Positions 7,346 through 17,533 of a DNA stretch of 64,000 bases are shown here, one piece after another. Location: assembly GCA_035540675.1 (NCBI GenBank), contig DATLGB010000218.1, positions 1 through 64,000 on the forward strand, read 5' to 3'. The DNA comes from DATLGB01 sp035540675 (lineage in GTDB: Bacteria; Actinomycetota; Thermoleophilia; Solirubrobacterales; Solirubrobacteraceae). Made by a program: the position numbers and the translations under genes. The notes beneath the pieces were generated by a model, which saw only the letters and a program-made list of their open reading frames with translations, searched no databases and was not told the DNA's origin. Numbering within the stretch: the stretch's first letter is position 1; every line of letters starts with the position of its first letter.

Positions 7346-8526
7346 TCGCCCGTCCCGGCCCAGCCGACGCCCGGCGAGAGCATCGACCCGAGCAGCATGC
7401 CGCCGAACAGGCCGGCGCCGAGGCCGCCGAAGGCGCCGTACATGCCGCCGGCGAACGGGGCGTACACCGGGCCGGCGGCCCAGTAGGGCATGCGCGAGCC
7501 GCCCAGGACGACCTCGCGCGAGGCGGGCTCCTCGCCGGCCTCGACGCGCAGCGCGTCGGCCTCGCAGGCCGGCACCTCGCGCGGCTGGCCGCCCCACGGC
7601 GCCCACACGACGTCGCGCGTCGACGGGCCGTGGCGGGGGTCGAAGAAGCACGGCGGGCGCCGCTCGGGCGGTTGCCGGCCTTCGAGGCGCGCCGACACGC
7701 TGGCCAGCGCCCAGCGCCCCTCCTCGAGCGCGGAGCCGACCGGCTCGAGGTCCTCCGGCCGCCGCGCCAGCTCCCACGCCTGCTCGGCGCGCTCGTAGGC
7801 CGACACGGCGACGCCGAACTCGTCGCGCACCTCGGGCGTCACGCTCGGCATCTGGACGTCGAGGTCGAGCGCGCGGATGCCGTCGCCGAGCTCGACCAGG
7901 TCGTCGCGCACCTCGCGCTTGACCTCGGCCAGCTCGGCCGCCTCGTGCTTGCGCCGCCGGGCGCGCGACAGCGCGAAGCCGCCGAGGCCGAGCGCGGCCA
8001 GGATCGCCAGCAGCATGCCGCCGCCGGAGCCGCCGGAGCCGCCTGGCGCGCCGCCGCCGCTACGCGCCTCGGCGATGCCGTCGAGGAAGGCGAGCAGCAG
8101 GACCTCGGCGCTCGCGCCCTCGTGCTCGGAGAGCACCTGTTCCACGACCGGCCTGGCCCGGAACTGCGTCGAGCCGGCGCCGAAGCGGCGGCCGGCCACG
8201 ACCGCGTAGGTGCCGGGCCGGGCCAGGCCGTCGCGCAGCGCGAACAGCACGCCGTCCGTGCTGCCGCCGGCCTCGGCGAGCGCCTCGGCCGGCAGGACCG
8301 CGACGTACACCGGCCCCGTGTCGCCGCGGGCGATGCGCCGGCGCAGCGCGTCGGCCGCGCGGGAGGGCAGCGCCTCCTCGGCATCGGGGTGGACGAAGAC
8401 CGGGTCCGAGCCCAGAGCGTCGACCGCCTCGCCGAGCACGCCCGGGGCGGTGGCGGTGCCCTGCGCGGCCGCGGCGGGCGCGAGGGCGAGCAGGGCGCAG
8501 ATGCACAACAGGGCAGGACGGAGCAT
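7246..8526 (-). CDS. Secreted/membrane protein with Gly-Asp-Phe repeat tail
   Basis: The 426-residue protein begins with a signal peptide ending in PAAAAQG. An extracytoplasmic domain of about 120 residues follows, then a Gly/Ser linker and one membrane helix (MLLAILAALGLGGFALS, about 170-186). A charged cytoplasmic region of about 130 residues comes next. It ends in a Gly/Met-rich segment and five or more GGDF-like repeats. The fold order resembles TPM-domain membrane proteins, but that is tentative. ATG 8526 is preferred over the GTG just before it because AGGAG lies 4 nt upstream. It sits between rpmA and obgE in an operon that normally lacks it. Function unknown. Confidence 0.7.
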   Translation of the reverse strand: MLRPALLCICALLALAPAAAAQGTATAPGVLGEAVDALGSDPVFVHPDAEEALPSRAADALRRRIARGDTGPVYVAVLPAEALAEAGGSTDGVLFALRDGLARPGTYAVVAGRRFGAGSTQFRARPVVEQVLSEHEGASAEVLLLAFLDGIAEARSGGGAPGGSGGSGGGMLLAILAALGLGGFALSRARRRKHEAAELAEVKREVRDDLVELGDGIRALDLDVQMPSVTPEVRDEFGVAVSAYERAEQAWELARRPEDLEPVGSALEEGRWALASVSARLEGRQPPERRPPCFFDPRHGPSTRDVVWAPWGGQPREVPACEADALRVEAGEEPASREVVLGGSRMPYWAAGPVYAPFAGGMYGAFGGLGAGLFGGMLLGSMLSPGVGWAGTGDHGGGDFGAGGDFGGGGLGGGDFGGGGFGGGDF

Positions 8527-8571
8527 CACGCTCCTACCTGCCCCGTCGAAGCTCGGGCTAGGCCTGGTGCG

Positions 8572-8844
8572 TCAGGCGGCGGGCGGCGCGTCGGCCGGCT
8601 CGACCGAGATCCAGCGCTTCTCGCCGCGGCCCGTGCGGAACTGCACGACGCCCGCGTCCTTGGCGAAGATCGTGTGGTCGCGGCCGATGCCCGTACCCGG
8701 ACCCGGGTTGAAGCGCGTGCCGCGCTGGCGGACGATGATCTCGCCGCCCGTGACGGTCTGGCCGGCGAACACCTTGACGCCGAGGCGCTTGGACTGCGAG
8801 TCGCGGCCGTTGCGGCTGGAGCCGAGGCCCTTCTTGTGTGCCAT
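8572..8844 (-). CDS. rpmA: 50S ribosomal protein L27
   Basis: L27 is 90 residues and begins MAHKKGLGSSRNGRDS, the conserved N terminus that reaches the peptidyl transferase centre. There is no N-terminal extension of the kind cleaved in Firmicutes, in agreement with the absence of a Prp protease gene between rplU and rpmA. The core GTRFNPGPGTGIGRDHT-type segment is present. The start overlaps the rplU stop by one base (TAATG), so the two are coupled. Confidence 0.98.
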   Translation of the reverse strand: MAHKKGLGSSRNGRDSQSKRLGVKVFAGQTVTGGEIIVRQRGTRFNPGPGTGIGRDHTIFAKDAGVVQFRTGRGEKRWISVEPADAPPAA

Positions 8845-9173
8845 TAGCGCTTGCCTCCGATGGACTCGACGCGGATGCGCGTGAGCTGCTGGCGGTGGCC
8901 CTGGCGGCGCTTGTAGCCGCGCTTGGGCTTGAACTTGAAGATCCGGACCTTCGGGCCCTTCTCGTGGGCGACGATGGTCGCCGTGACCTTGGCCTTCTTG
9001 AGGCCGTCAGCGTCGAACACGGCGTCGTCGCCGCCGCCGACGAGCAGCGGCTCGAGCTCCACCGTCGCGCCCTCGTCGCCGGTCAGGCGCTCGACGAGCA
9101 GCGTCTGGCCCTCGGCGACGCGGTACTGCTTGCCGCCGGTGCGGATCACGGCGTAGGTGGTGGTCTCAGGCAT
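8844..9173 (-). CDS. rplU: 50S ribosomal protein L21
   Basis: L21 binds 23S rRNA in the large subunit. The 109-residue protein begins with YAVIRTGGKQYRVAEGQ, the family's signature start, and ends with the basic segment FKPKRGYKRRQGHRQQLT. The gene overlaps the end of rng by 8 bp, so it is probably made from the rng transcript, and is followed directly by rpmA. Confidence 0.98.
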   Translation of the reverse strand: MPETTTYAVIRTGGKQYRVAEGQTLLVERLTGDEGATVELEPLLVGGGDDAVFDADGLKKAKVTATIVAHEKGPKVRIFKFKPKRGYKRRQGHRQQLTRIRVESIGGKR

Positions 9174-11409
9174 CGGTCACTTGCTCGCTTGGTGTCACTT
9201 CCGCGCCCTCGCCACCGTCGGCGGCCTTGGCGCGCGAACGGCGCCGTCCGCCTCTGCGGCCGCGGCGCCGGGGCGGAGATTCTAGGGCATCGGCGTCGGC
9301 GTCCCCGTCCTCGGGGAGCGACGAGTCGTCGGGCGCGGCCACGGGCTCGTCGGCGTCGCCCTCGGGCACCGCCTCGGCGTCGGCGTCCGCCTTGCGCCGC
9401 CGCGGGCGGCCGCGCTTGGGCTTCTCGGGCTCCTCCCCGCCGTCGGACGCCGCCTTGGCGGCGGGCGCCGTCGACGCGGCGATCTCCGCCTCGTCCTGCT
9501 CGGGCGAGGCGGGCGAGTCGGGCTCGGGCGCCGCGTCCTTCTTGCGCGCCCGGCCGCCGCGGGTCCCGCGGCGCTTGGGCTTGGCTTCCGCCGCCTTGGC
9601 GACCTCCACCTGCTCGCGCTCCTCGTCGGTCAGATCGATGAGCACGGCGGTCGCGGCGGTCCGCCCGGCCTCCTCGATGCGCACGAGGCGCTTGGTGCCG
9701 ACGAACCGGCCGGCGCCCTGCACGGAGATGATGTAGCCGTCGATCTTCGCGACGGCGTCGTCGACCTCGTACATGTGCGGCTCGACGATGTCGACATGCA
9801 CCTCGTCGCCGTTGCGGAAGGGGACCGCGGCCTGGACGACCTCGTCGCGCGTGCCCTCGAGCGTCACGGCGAAGTGGTCGAGCGGCAGGCCCTCGGAGCC
9901 CTCGAAGGAGAAGAAGCGGCCCGTGTCCTCCTCGAGCGCGTGCAGCATGCGCGCGTTCTCGCCGATGAACTGCGCGGTCACCCGCGGGTTCAGGCGGATC
10001 AGGTAGGCCTCGGCCGCCTTGTCGCCCGCCGTCTTGACCAGCTCGCGCAGCTTGCGGTCGACTTCGATCGCGACGGTCTCCTCGGATTTGACGACGCCCT
10101 CGCCCTCGCAGGTGGGGCACGCCTTGGTCATGATCTCGCGCACGCCCTCGGTGACGTTCTGGCGCGTCATCTCGACCAGCCCGAGCGGCGAGATCTCGAC
10201 GACGAAGGTCTTCGTGCGGTCCTCGTCGAGCGCCTTGCGCAGCGTCTTGAGCACGGCGTCGCGGTTGCGCGCGCGGGCCATGTCGATGAAGTCGATGACG
10301 ATGATGCCGCCGATGTCGCGCAGCCGCAGCTGGTTGACGACCTCGTCGGCGGCCTCGAGGTTGGTCTTGGTGATCGTGTCCTCGAGGCGCGCGCTCTTGC
10401 CGCGGCCGGTGAACGAGCCCGTGTTGACGTCGATGACCGTCAGCGCCTCGGCGTAGTCGATCAGCAGGTAGCCGCCGCTGGGCAGGTCGACGCGCTTGGA
10501 GAGCATGCCCTCGATGACGTCGTCGACGCCGTAGGCCTCGAACAGCGGCTCGTCGGACTCCCACAGCTCGACGCGGTCGACCAGCTCGGGCGCCGTGCGG
10601 CTGAAGAACGACACGAGGCGGTGGTACTGCTTGGGGTCGTCGACGACCGCGCGCTCGAAGTGCGCCGAGAAGATGTCGCGCACGACGCGCACGGAGAGGT
10701 CGGCCTCCTGGAAGACCATCGCGGGGGCCTTGGCCTCCTCGACGCGCTTCTGCAGGACCTCGTTGAGCTTGAACAGGTACAGCAGCTCGCGCTCGAAGTC
10801 CGCCCGCTTGGCGCCGTGCGCCGCGGTGCGGACGATCGCGCCGCCGCCCTGCAGGTCGAGCTTGGCCGTCTCCTTGCGCAGGCGGGCGCGCTCGGAGTCC
10901 TCCAGGCGCCGCGACACGCCGACGCCCTCGCCCGTGGGCGCGAACACCATGTAGCGGCCGGCGATGGTGAGCTCCATGGACAGGCGGGCGCCCTTGGTCT
11001 TCAGCGGGTCCTTGACGACCTGGACGACGACCTCCTGGCCCGGCTTGAGGAGGTCGCTTATGCCCGGGCCCTTGGCGCTGCCGCGCCCGCGCTGGACGCG
11101 CTCGACGCCGGGCAGGACGACCTCGTCGACGTGCAGGAAGCCGTTCTTGTCGAGCCCGATGTCGACGAACGCCGCCTCCAGGCCCGGGAGGACGTTGTCG
11201 ACGACGCCCTTGTAGATGTTGCCGACGATCGACCGGTTGCCGCGGCGTTCGAAGTAGATCTCGGCGCAGCGGAACCCGGATGCGAGCTCAGGGCCGCCGC
11301 GGCGGCGCCGGCCTCGGCGGCCGGTGCCCGTCGGGGCGTCCTGGGCGGATTCGAGGATGGCGACACGGGTTTCCTCCCGGTCGACCGTGACCAGCACGTG
11401 CTTTCTCAA
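9166..11409 (-). CDS. rng: Ribonuclease E/G family endoribonuclease
   Basis: The enzyme cuts single-stranded RNA in rRNA processing and mRNA turnover. The 747-residue protein has an S1 domain at about 60-165 and a DNase I-like catalytic part with the metal ligands in LTVIDVNTG and IVIDFIDM. The zinc link CPTC lies near residue 435, followed by the small domain and a TRAM-like segment. The last 150 residues are a low-complexity tail rich in Lys/Arg, Ala and acidic residues, as in other actinobacterial homologues. The start is a TTG at 11409, 21 nt after the rodA stop; it gives the usual KHVLVTVDREETRVAIL opening. It overlaps rplU. Confidence 0.93.
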   Translation of the reverse strand: MRKHVLVTVDREETRVAILESAQDAPTGTGRRGRRRRGGPELASGFRCAEIYFERRGNRSIVGNIYKGVVDNVLPGLEAAFVDIGLDKNGFLHVDEVVLPGVERVQRGRGSAKGPGISDLLKPGQEVVVQVVKDPLKTKGARLSMELTIAGRYMVFAPTGEGVGVSRRLEDSERARLRKETAKLDLQGGGAIVRTAAHGAKRADFERELLYLFKLNEVLQKRVEEAKAPAMVFQEADLSVRVVRDIFSAHFERAVVDDPKQYHRLVSFFSRTAPELVDRVELWESDEPLFEAYGVDDVIEGMLSKRVDLPSGGYLLIDYAEALTVIDVNTGSFTGRGKSARLEDTITKTNLEAADEVVNQLRLRDIGGIIVIDFIDMARARNRDAVLKTLRKALDEDRTKTFVVEISPLGLVEMTRQNVTEGVREIMTKACPTCEGEGVVKSEETVAIEVDRKLRELVKTAGDKAAEAYLIRLNPRVTAQFIGENARMLHALEEDTGRFFSFEGSEGLPLDHFAVTLEGTRDEVVQAAVPFRNGDEVHVDIVEPHMYEVDDAVAKIDGYIISVQGAGRFVGTKRLVRIEEAGRTAATAVLIDLTDEEREQVEVAKAAEAKPKRRGTRGGRARKKDAAPEPDSPASPEQDEAEIAASTAPAAKAASDGGEEPEKPKRGRPRRRKADADAEAVPEGDADEPVAAPDDSSLPEDGDADADALESPPRRRGRRGGRRRSRAKAADGGEGAEVTPSEQVTDA

Positions 11410-11430
11410 TGGAATGCGTCTTTCTGGACA

Positions 11431-12627
11431 TCAGAAGATGGGCGCTCTGCCCTTGACTGCGGCGGTCTCGCGCGCTTGCGCGGAGATCGACTGAAGGACG
11501 CCGAGCGCCAGGAACGTGACGAGCAACGACGAGCCGCCGTAGCTCAGAAGGGGTGCCGGGACGCCCGTGATGGGCATGATCCCGACCGTCATCCCGACGT
11601 TGACGAAGATCTGGAACAACAGCATCACCGTGATGCCGCCGGCGATCATCGCGCCGTAGAGGTTCTTCGCCTGCGTGAGGATGTGCAATCCGCGCCATAT
11701 CAGCAGCGCGTACAGGGACAGCACGAGCGCGGCGCCGACGAACCCGTAGGTCTCGCCGATCACCGCGAAGATGAAGTCGGTGTGGTGCTCGGGCAGGAAG
11801 TCCAGCCCGGTCTGCGTGGCCTGCTCCGGACCGCGGCCGGTCTTCTCGCCGGCGCCGATCGCGATCTTGGACTGCTGCTGCTGGTAGCCCTCCTCCCCCT
11901 GCACCTGCGACGGGTGCAGGAACGAGGTGAGGCGGTCGACCTGGTACGGCTGCAGGACGTTCACCCCCACCGCCGGGAGCACCGCCAGCGTGAGGACGAT
12001 CGACACCGCGCCGAGCGCGCCGAGCGCCGCGAAGTGCCTCCACGGCACGCCGGCCACGAACAGCACCCCCAGCGTGCCGACGACGTAGACCAGCGACGTG
12101 CCGAGATCGGGCTGGGCCATCACCAGCATCGCCGGGAACAGGCCGATCAGCATCGCCTTGGCCGTCGTCTGGCGGGTCGGGCGCCGCATCTGGTCGACGA
12201 TGAACGCCGACAGCGCGACCACCAGCAGCAGCTTGCCCAGCTCGGACGGCTGGAGGTTGAACAGCGGCGTCGGGATCCAGCGCTTGGACCCGCGCGAGAC
12301 CGAGCCGAGCGCGAACACGATCGCGATCGACGCGATCATGAAGCCGTAGATCACGTACTTGAGCTCGCGCAGCCGCGAGTAGTCGAAGCGCGAGATGCCG
12401 TACATCAGCACGATGCCGATGCCGGCGAACGCCGCCTGGCGGTAGACGTAGTAGTACGGCTGGCCCTCCACGTCGTCGGAGGTGGCGCCCTTGAGCGCGA
12501 CGAGGGAGATCGCGACCAGGCCGAGCGCGGCGACCAGCAGCAGCGGGTCGATCCGCAGCCGGATCTCCCGCGGCACGAGCGGCGGCGGCGGCTCGGAGGC
12601 CGGCTTGATCGGCGTCGTGGTGCTCAT
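11431..12627 (-). CDS. rodA: Rod shape-determining protein RodA (SEDS glycosyltransferase)
   Basis: RodA polymerises lipid II into glycan strands and works with PBP2 in the elongasome. The 398-residue protein has about ten hydrophobic segments. Family signatures seen are GSKRWI, FNLQPSELGK, the catalytic-loop region AQPDLGTSLVY, and near the end GVPAPLLSYGGSSLL. ATG 12627 forms an ATGA overlap with the mrdA stop, which decides the start over an in-frame upstream ATG inside mrdA. It is the fifth gene of the mre cluster. Confidence 0.95.
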   Translation of the reverse strand: MSTTTPIKPASEPPPPLVPREIRLRIDPLLLVAALGLVAISLVALKGATSDDVEGQPYYYVYRQAAFAGIGIVLMYGISRFDYSRLRELKYVIYGFMIASIAIVFALGSVSRGSKRWIPTPLFNLQPSELGKLLLVVALSAFIVDQMRRPTRQTTAKAMLIGLFPAMLVMAQPDLGTSLVYVVGTLGVLFVAGVPWRHFAALGALGAVSIVLTLAVLPAVGVNVLQPYQVDRLTSFLHPSQVQGEEGYQQQQSKIAIGAGEKTGRGPEQATQTGLDFLPEHHTDFIFAVIGETYGFVGAALVLSLYALLIWRGLHILTQAKNLYGAMIAGGITVMLLFQIFVNVGMTVGIMPITGVPAPLLSYGGSSLLVTFLALGVLQSISAQARETAAVKGRAPIF

Positions 12628-14804
12628 CGCGTGTGCGAGCTCCCGGCGCGGAACTCGTCGTCGCGCAGCCCGAACCACTGGTTGAGGATCAGGCGCGCCG
12701 CCGGAGCCGCGGTCTGCGCGCCCCAGCCGCCGCGCTCGATGGTGACGGCGACGACGATGGGCTTGGAGGGGTCGTCGTTGACGATGGCGACGTACCAGGA
12801 CTGGTCGGGGTCGTTGCCACGCTCGGCGGTGCCCGTCTTGCCGTAGACCTTATGCGGGAAGTCGGAGAAGACGTCGTACGACGTGCCGCCGGGCTCGCTC
12901 GCGGCCCGCGCGATGCCCTCCATGATGACGTTGCGGGTGGCGCCGGAGATCTTGAGCTTGCGCTGCGGCGGCACCTTGAGGCGCTGCAGCAGCCGGCCGT
13001 GGCCGTCCTCGACGCGCCAGCCGAGGTGCGGCGTGACGACCGTGCCGCCGTTGGCGATCGCCGAGTAGGCGACCGCCATCTGCAGCGGGGTGACCTGGAG
13101 GTCGCCCTGGCCGACCGAGAGGTTGACGTTGTCGCCCGCGCTGTACGGCCGGTCGATGCCGCCACAGGCGAACAGCGCGGCCTGGCTCTGGTAGGGCAGC
13201 TTGCGCTTCTTGCGGCAGCGCTCGTAGGCGCGGAAGCCGCCGTCGCGCCACTCGCGGTCCGGCACGAGCCCGGAGAACTCCCCCGGGAGGTCGATGCCCG
13301 TCTGCCTGCCGAGGCCGAAGCGCGCCGCCCACGTCTGCAGGACCTGCCCCTCGAGCGGGTACATCCGCGAGCCCAGCCAGTAGAAGAAGACGTCCGAGGA
13401 GACCTTCAGCGCCTGGCTGAGGGCGATCGTGCCGTTGACTGCCCGCCGCGCGTTCGTGAACTCCTGGGGGCCGAGCCGGAAGACGCCGTTGTCGTTGTAC
13501 GTGGTCTGCGGCGTGATCAGGCCCTCCTCGAGCGCCGCCGCCGCCGTGATCACCTTGAACGTCGACGCCGACGGATACACGCCGTCGATCGCGCGGTTGA
13601 GCAGCGGCTTGCCGGACGCCTCGGAGTTGAGCTGGTCGTACTTCTCCTGCGAGATCGGCTTCGCGAACAGGTTCGCGTCGAAGCTCGGCACCGAGCCCAG
13701 CGCGAGGACCTCGCCGTTGCGCGGGTCCATGGCCACGAACGCCCCGGCCTGCGCGCCGTTGCCGGCCGCCGCGGCGACGGCGCGGGCCACCGCGCGCTGG
13801 CCGGCGCGCTGCAGCCCGAGGTCGAGCGTGAGCCGCAGCTGCTGGCCCTGCTGGGGCTTGAAGACGCGCTCGGGGCAGCGGACGGGATCGTCGCAGGGGC
13901 GGTTGAGCGCATCGACCACCTGGCGGTAGTAGCCGTCGGTGCCGCGCAGGTACTTGTCGTAGGTCTCCTCGACGCCGTCCTTGCCGATGCGGTCGCCCTG
14001 CGCGAGGCCGCGGTAGCGCTTGAGCTTGAGCTCCTCGGGCGAGATCTCGCGCAGCGTCCCGAACAGGTGCGCGCCGACCTCCTTCTTCGGATAGCTGCGC
14101 AGGTACTGGATGACCGGCTTGACGCCGGGGAAGCGCGCCTGGCGCTCCCGCAGGTAGTTGTACGCCGCGCGGTCGACGTCGGTCTTGATCGTGATGGCGG
14201 CGTAGGGCGTCTGCGACATCTGCTGGATGACGCGGCGGTGGATCTGGCGCGGGCTGACGTCGATGACGCGGCCCAGGCGCGAGTAGCGGCGCCGCAGCTC
14301 CGGGTCGGCCGGCATCGGCGGCACCGGCACCGCGCGCGCCCGGGCGGCGGCCTTGGCGAGCCGGCTCCGCTCCCGGCGCTGCTGCTGTGTCATCGGCTTC
14401 TTCGAGCGCCGGCGGGCGCGGTTGAGGTCGCGCAGCCGGTCCGCGGCGGCGAGCCGCTCGCGCTCGGCGGCCGAGACCGCCTTGCCGTAGTCGGCCGCCA
14501 GGTCGCGCTCGCTCTGCGGCAGCTCGGTCGGGATCATCTGCACGACCGCCGCCTGGCGCGTCGTGACGAGCTTGCGCCCCTCGCGGTCGACGATGTCGCC
14601 GCGCGGCGCCTCGATCTTGATCTTGCGCACGCGGTTCTGCGCCGCCTGCGAGACGTACTCCTCGCCCGAGAGCACCTGCAGGAACCACAGGCGGAAGAAC
14701 AGCGCAGCGAACAGCACGAGCGCGAAGCCGCCGAGCATCGCCACCCGCACCGCGAGCTGCGGCGTGATCGCCGGACGGCGCTCTTCGAGGGACGGCAGGC
14801 TCAT
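12624..14804 (-). CDS. mrdA: Penicillin-binding protein 2 (class B transpeptidase)
   Basis: This transpeptidase cross-links peptidoglycan during elongation. The 726-residue protein has one N-terminal membrane helix (about 19-40) and a dimerisation domain with APRGDIVDREG. The catalytic motifs are S414-T-F-K417, the S-x-D motif as SSD, and KTG in YGKTGTAE. The pedestal contains an unusual basic insert rich in Arg, Lys and Gln at about 112-160. The start overlaps mreD by 4 bp (ATGA). Its length exceeds the roughly 630 residues of the E. coli enzyme because of that insert and other loops. Confidence 0.95.
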   Translation of the reverse strand: MSLPSLEERRPAITPQLAVRVAMLGGFALVLFAALFFRLWFLQVLSGEEYVSQAAQNRVRKIKIEAPRGDIVDREGRKLVTTRQAAVVQMIPTELPQSERDLAADYGKAVSAAERERLAAADRLRDLNRARRRSKKPMTQQQRRERSRLAKAAARARAVPVPPMPADPELRRRYSRLGRVIDVSPRQIHRRVIQQMSQTPYAAITIKTDVDRAAYNYLRERQARFPGVKPVIQYLRSYPKKEVGAHLFGTLREISPEELKLKRYRGLAQGDRIGKDGVEETYDKYLRGTDGYYRQVVDALNRPCDDPVRCPERVFKPQQGQQLRLTLDLGLQRAGQRAVARAVAAAAGNGAQAGAFVAMDPRNGEVLALGSVPSFDANLFAKPISQEKYDQLNSEASGKPLLNRAIDGVYPSASTFKVITAAAALEEGLITPQTTYNDNGVFRLGPQEFTNARRAVNGTIALSQALKVSSDVFFYWLGSRMYPLEGQVLQTWAARFGLGRQTGIDLPGEFSGLVPDREWRDGGFRAYERCRKKRKLPYQSQAALFACGGIDRPYSAGDNVNLSVGQGDLQVTPLQMAVAYSAIANGGTVVTPHLGWRVEDGHGRLLQRLKVPPQRKLKISGATRNVIMEGIARAASEPGGTSYDVFSDFPHKVYGKTGTAERGNDPDQSWYVAIVNDDPSKPIVVAVTIERGGWGAQTAAPAARLILNQWFGLRDDEFRAGSSHTR

Positions 14805-15367
14805 GCGCGGCTCAGCGGGGACAGGCCGCCGGTCGTGTACGCGCGCCGCCGGCGGCGCCGCGGATCGTCGGGCAGGTAGGGCAGCAGCACGCGCCGGACG
14901 AGGGCGTGGACCGGCAGCGCCAGCAGCGTCGACAGGACGATGGCGAGCAGGATCTCGCGCAGCAGCAGCAGGGACAGCGGAAGGGCGGCACCGAGCAGGA
15001 ACTGCAGGATGGCGTGCCCGACGGTCGTCACGGACGCCGCGACGGCGCCCACCGCCATCGGCGTCAGCCCGTGGGCGGGGTCGCGCAGCTCGCGCAGGCG
15101 CCCGGCGCCGTAGCCCACGAGCGTGAGCAGCAGCGACGTGATCCCGAGCGTCTGCAGCAGCGCCGTGTCGATCAGCAGCCCGACCCCGAAGCCGAAGACG
15201 GCGCCCGGCACCGAGCCGCACAGCAGCCCGACCGACATCACGAGCACGGTCGAGACGTCGATCGGGACGCCGAAGACCTCGATCTGGGAGACGGCCGCGA
15301 CCTGCACGATCACGACGATCACGGCGAGTGCCGTCAGCCGGCCCGCTGAGTTGGGCACCAGGTTCAC
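14801..15367 (-). CDS. mreD: Rod shape-determining protein MreD
   Basis: MreD is the integral membrane part of the MreBCD complex. The 188-residue protein has five or six hydrophobic segments and the typical conserved patch GAVFGFGVGLLIDT. It ends in a basic cytoplasmic tail. The GTG start at 15367 overlaps the mreC stop (GTGA), and its own stop overlaps the mrdA start (ATGA), so it is translated only with its neighbours. MreD sequences vary greatly, so position supports the call as much as sequence. Confidence 0.9.
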   Translation of the reverse strand: MNLVPNSAGRLTALAVIVVIVQVAAVSQIEVFGVPIDVSTVLVMSVGLLCGSVPGAVFGFGVGLLIDTALLQTLGITSLLLTLVGYGAGRLRELRDPAHGLTPMAVGAVAASVTTVGHAILQFLLGAALPLSLLLLREILLAIVLSTLLALPVHALVRRVLLPYLPDDPRRRRRRAYTTGGLSPLSRA

Positions 15368-16260
15368 GGCGTCGGCGTGCCCGTCGGATCCGTGCTGGCC
15401 TCGAGCTGCGGCTCGACGTCGCGCGTGAGGATCTCCACCCACAGCAGCGATCCGAGGTCGGCCGCCGGCTTGACGTGGATGCGCCGGTCGAGGTCGCCGT
15501 CGCCGATGTCGACGCGGCTCACGCGCCCGATCGGGATGTTCGGCGGGAAGTAGGACTTCAGGCGCGGCGACAGCGACCCGGCGGTCACGACGCGCTCGCC
15601 GCGGCGGACGCGCGGCGCCTGCACGAACTCGAGCTCGAGCCCGCCGGGGCGATTGACCGACGCCGAGATCGTCGCCTGCTGGTTGGAGCCCAGCGTGCGC
15701 GCCGCCGCCGCGAACTGGTCGTCGGTGATCAGCGTGACGATCGAGTAGCCGGGGGTGACGGCCGAGACGCGGCCGACCAGGCCGTCGCCGTTGACCACGG
15801 GCTGGTCGACCCGCACCCCGGCGCTCGACCCCTTGTCGACGGTGATCTGCGAGTAGAACAGGCTCGGCGACCGCGCCGAGACGCGCGCCTTCACCGGCTG
15901 GTAGCGCTCGAGGCCCCCGGCCGTGTTGATCTCGAGCATCTTGCGCAGCTGCTGGTTCTCCTGCTCGGCCGCCTGCAGGTCGGTCACCTCGCGCTCGAGC
16001 GACTGCGCGCGCTTGAGCAGCTCGTCGCGCTGCTCCTTGGCGTCGAGCGTGTCGCCCACCCATCCGAACAGGTCGCGGGCCGGCTTCAGCGCGCGGCTCG
16101 CCCCCTCCTGGATCGGGCCGAGCACCTGCAGCGCCCCGCGCTGCACGGCGTGCAGCCCCCCGCCCGCCGACTCCCCGAAGTACGCGGTCAGCAGGATCAG
16201 GGAGAGCGCGACGAACACGGCGAGGACCGCGCGACGACGTCTGACCTGTCTGTCGTACAT
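15364..16260 (-). CDS. mreC: Rod shape-determining protein MreC
   Basis: MreC is a periplasmic scaffold that activates PBP2/RodA. The 298-residue protein has a short basic N terminus, one membrane helix (AVLAVFVALSLILLTAYFG) and a coiled coil at about 70-110. Two beta domains follow, marked by GDGLVGRV and VVTAGSLSPRLKSYFPPNIP. ATG 16260 is chosen; a GTG ten codons upstream is possible. A Ser/Thr/Pro-rich tail ends it. The gene lies 72 bp after mreB and overlaps mreD. Confidence 0.93.
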   Translation of the reverse strand: MYDRQVRRRRAVLAVFVALSLILLTAYFGESAGGGLHAVQRGALQVLGPIQEGASRALKPARDLFGWVGDTLDAKEQRDELLKRAQSLEREVTDLQAAEQENQQLRKMLEINTAGGLERYQPVKARVSARSPSLFYSQITVDKGSSAGVRVDQPVVNGDGLVGRVSAVTPGYSIVTLITDDQFAAAARTLGSNQQATISASVNRPGGLELEFVQAPRVRRGERVVTAGSLSPRLKSYFPPNIPIGRVSRVDIGDGDLDRRIHVKPAADLGSLLWVEILTRDVEPQLEASTDPTGTPTP

Positions 16261-16332
16261 GGGTGCTGGTAAGTCTCCCACCCGCGGCACGCGCTTCGAA
16301 GCGCGGCGGCGGGTCTGACGCGGCGCGCGCGC

Positions 16333-17388
<1,056 letters not shown>

Positions 17389-17462
17389 GAGAGGAGGGCG
17401 ATCCGGTCGCTGCCGAGCGCGCGGCGCCGGGGAAGGTTCCGCCGCACCTGCGACCGCGCGGC

Positions 17463-17468
17463 AGTCTA
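17463..17468 (-). promoter_or_regulatory. Possible -10 box of the mre operon
   Basis: TAGACT (minus strand) lies 74 nt before the mreB start in a 145-bp gap. The same hexamer with similar flanks occurs about 65 nt before clpX. No convincing -35 element was found at 17 bp. Confidence 0.3.
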
Positions 17469-17533
17469 GCGGCTCGCGTCCCCGGCACCTGCGGGCGACG
17501 CGCGGGATTTCTGCTGCAAACCGAGCTGCGCGG

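Noticed and set aside
8838..12846. Very long plus-strand open frames opposite rplU, rng and rodA, over 1000 codons in one case.
   Set aside because: At this GC content the antisense frames of real genes stay open. They lack family motifs and the correct codon-position bias; the minus-strand genes explain the region fully.
13661..13681. GAAC-AG-GTTC palindrome inside mrdA, first read as another SOS box.
   Set aside because: The spacing is 2, not 4, and it lies deep inside a coding region.
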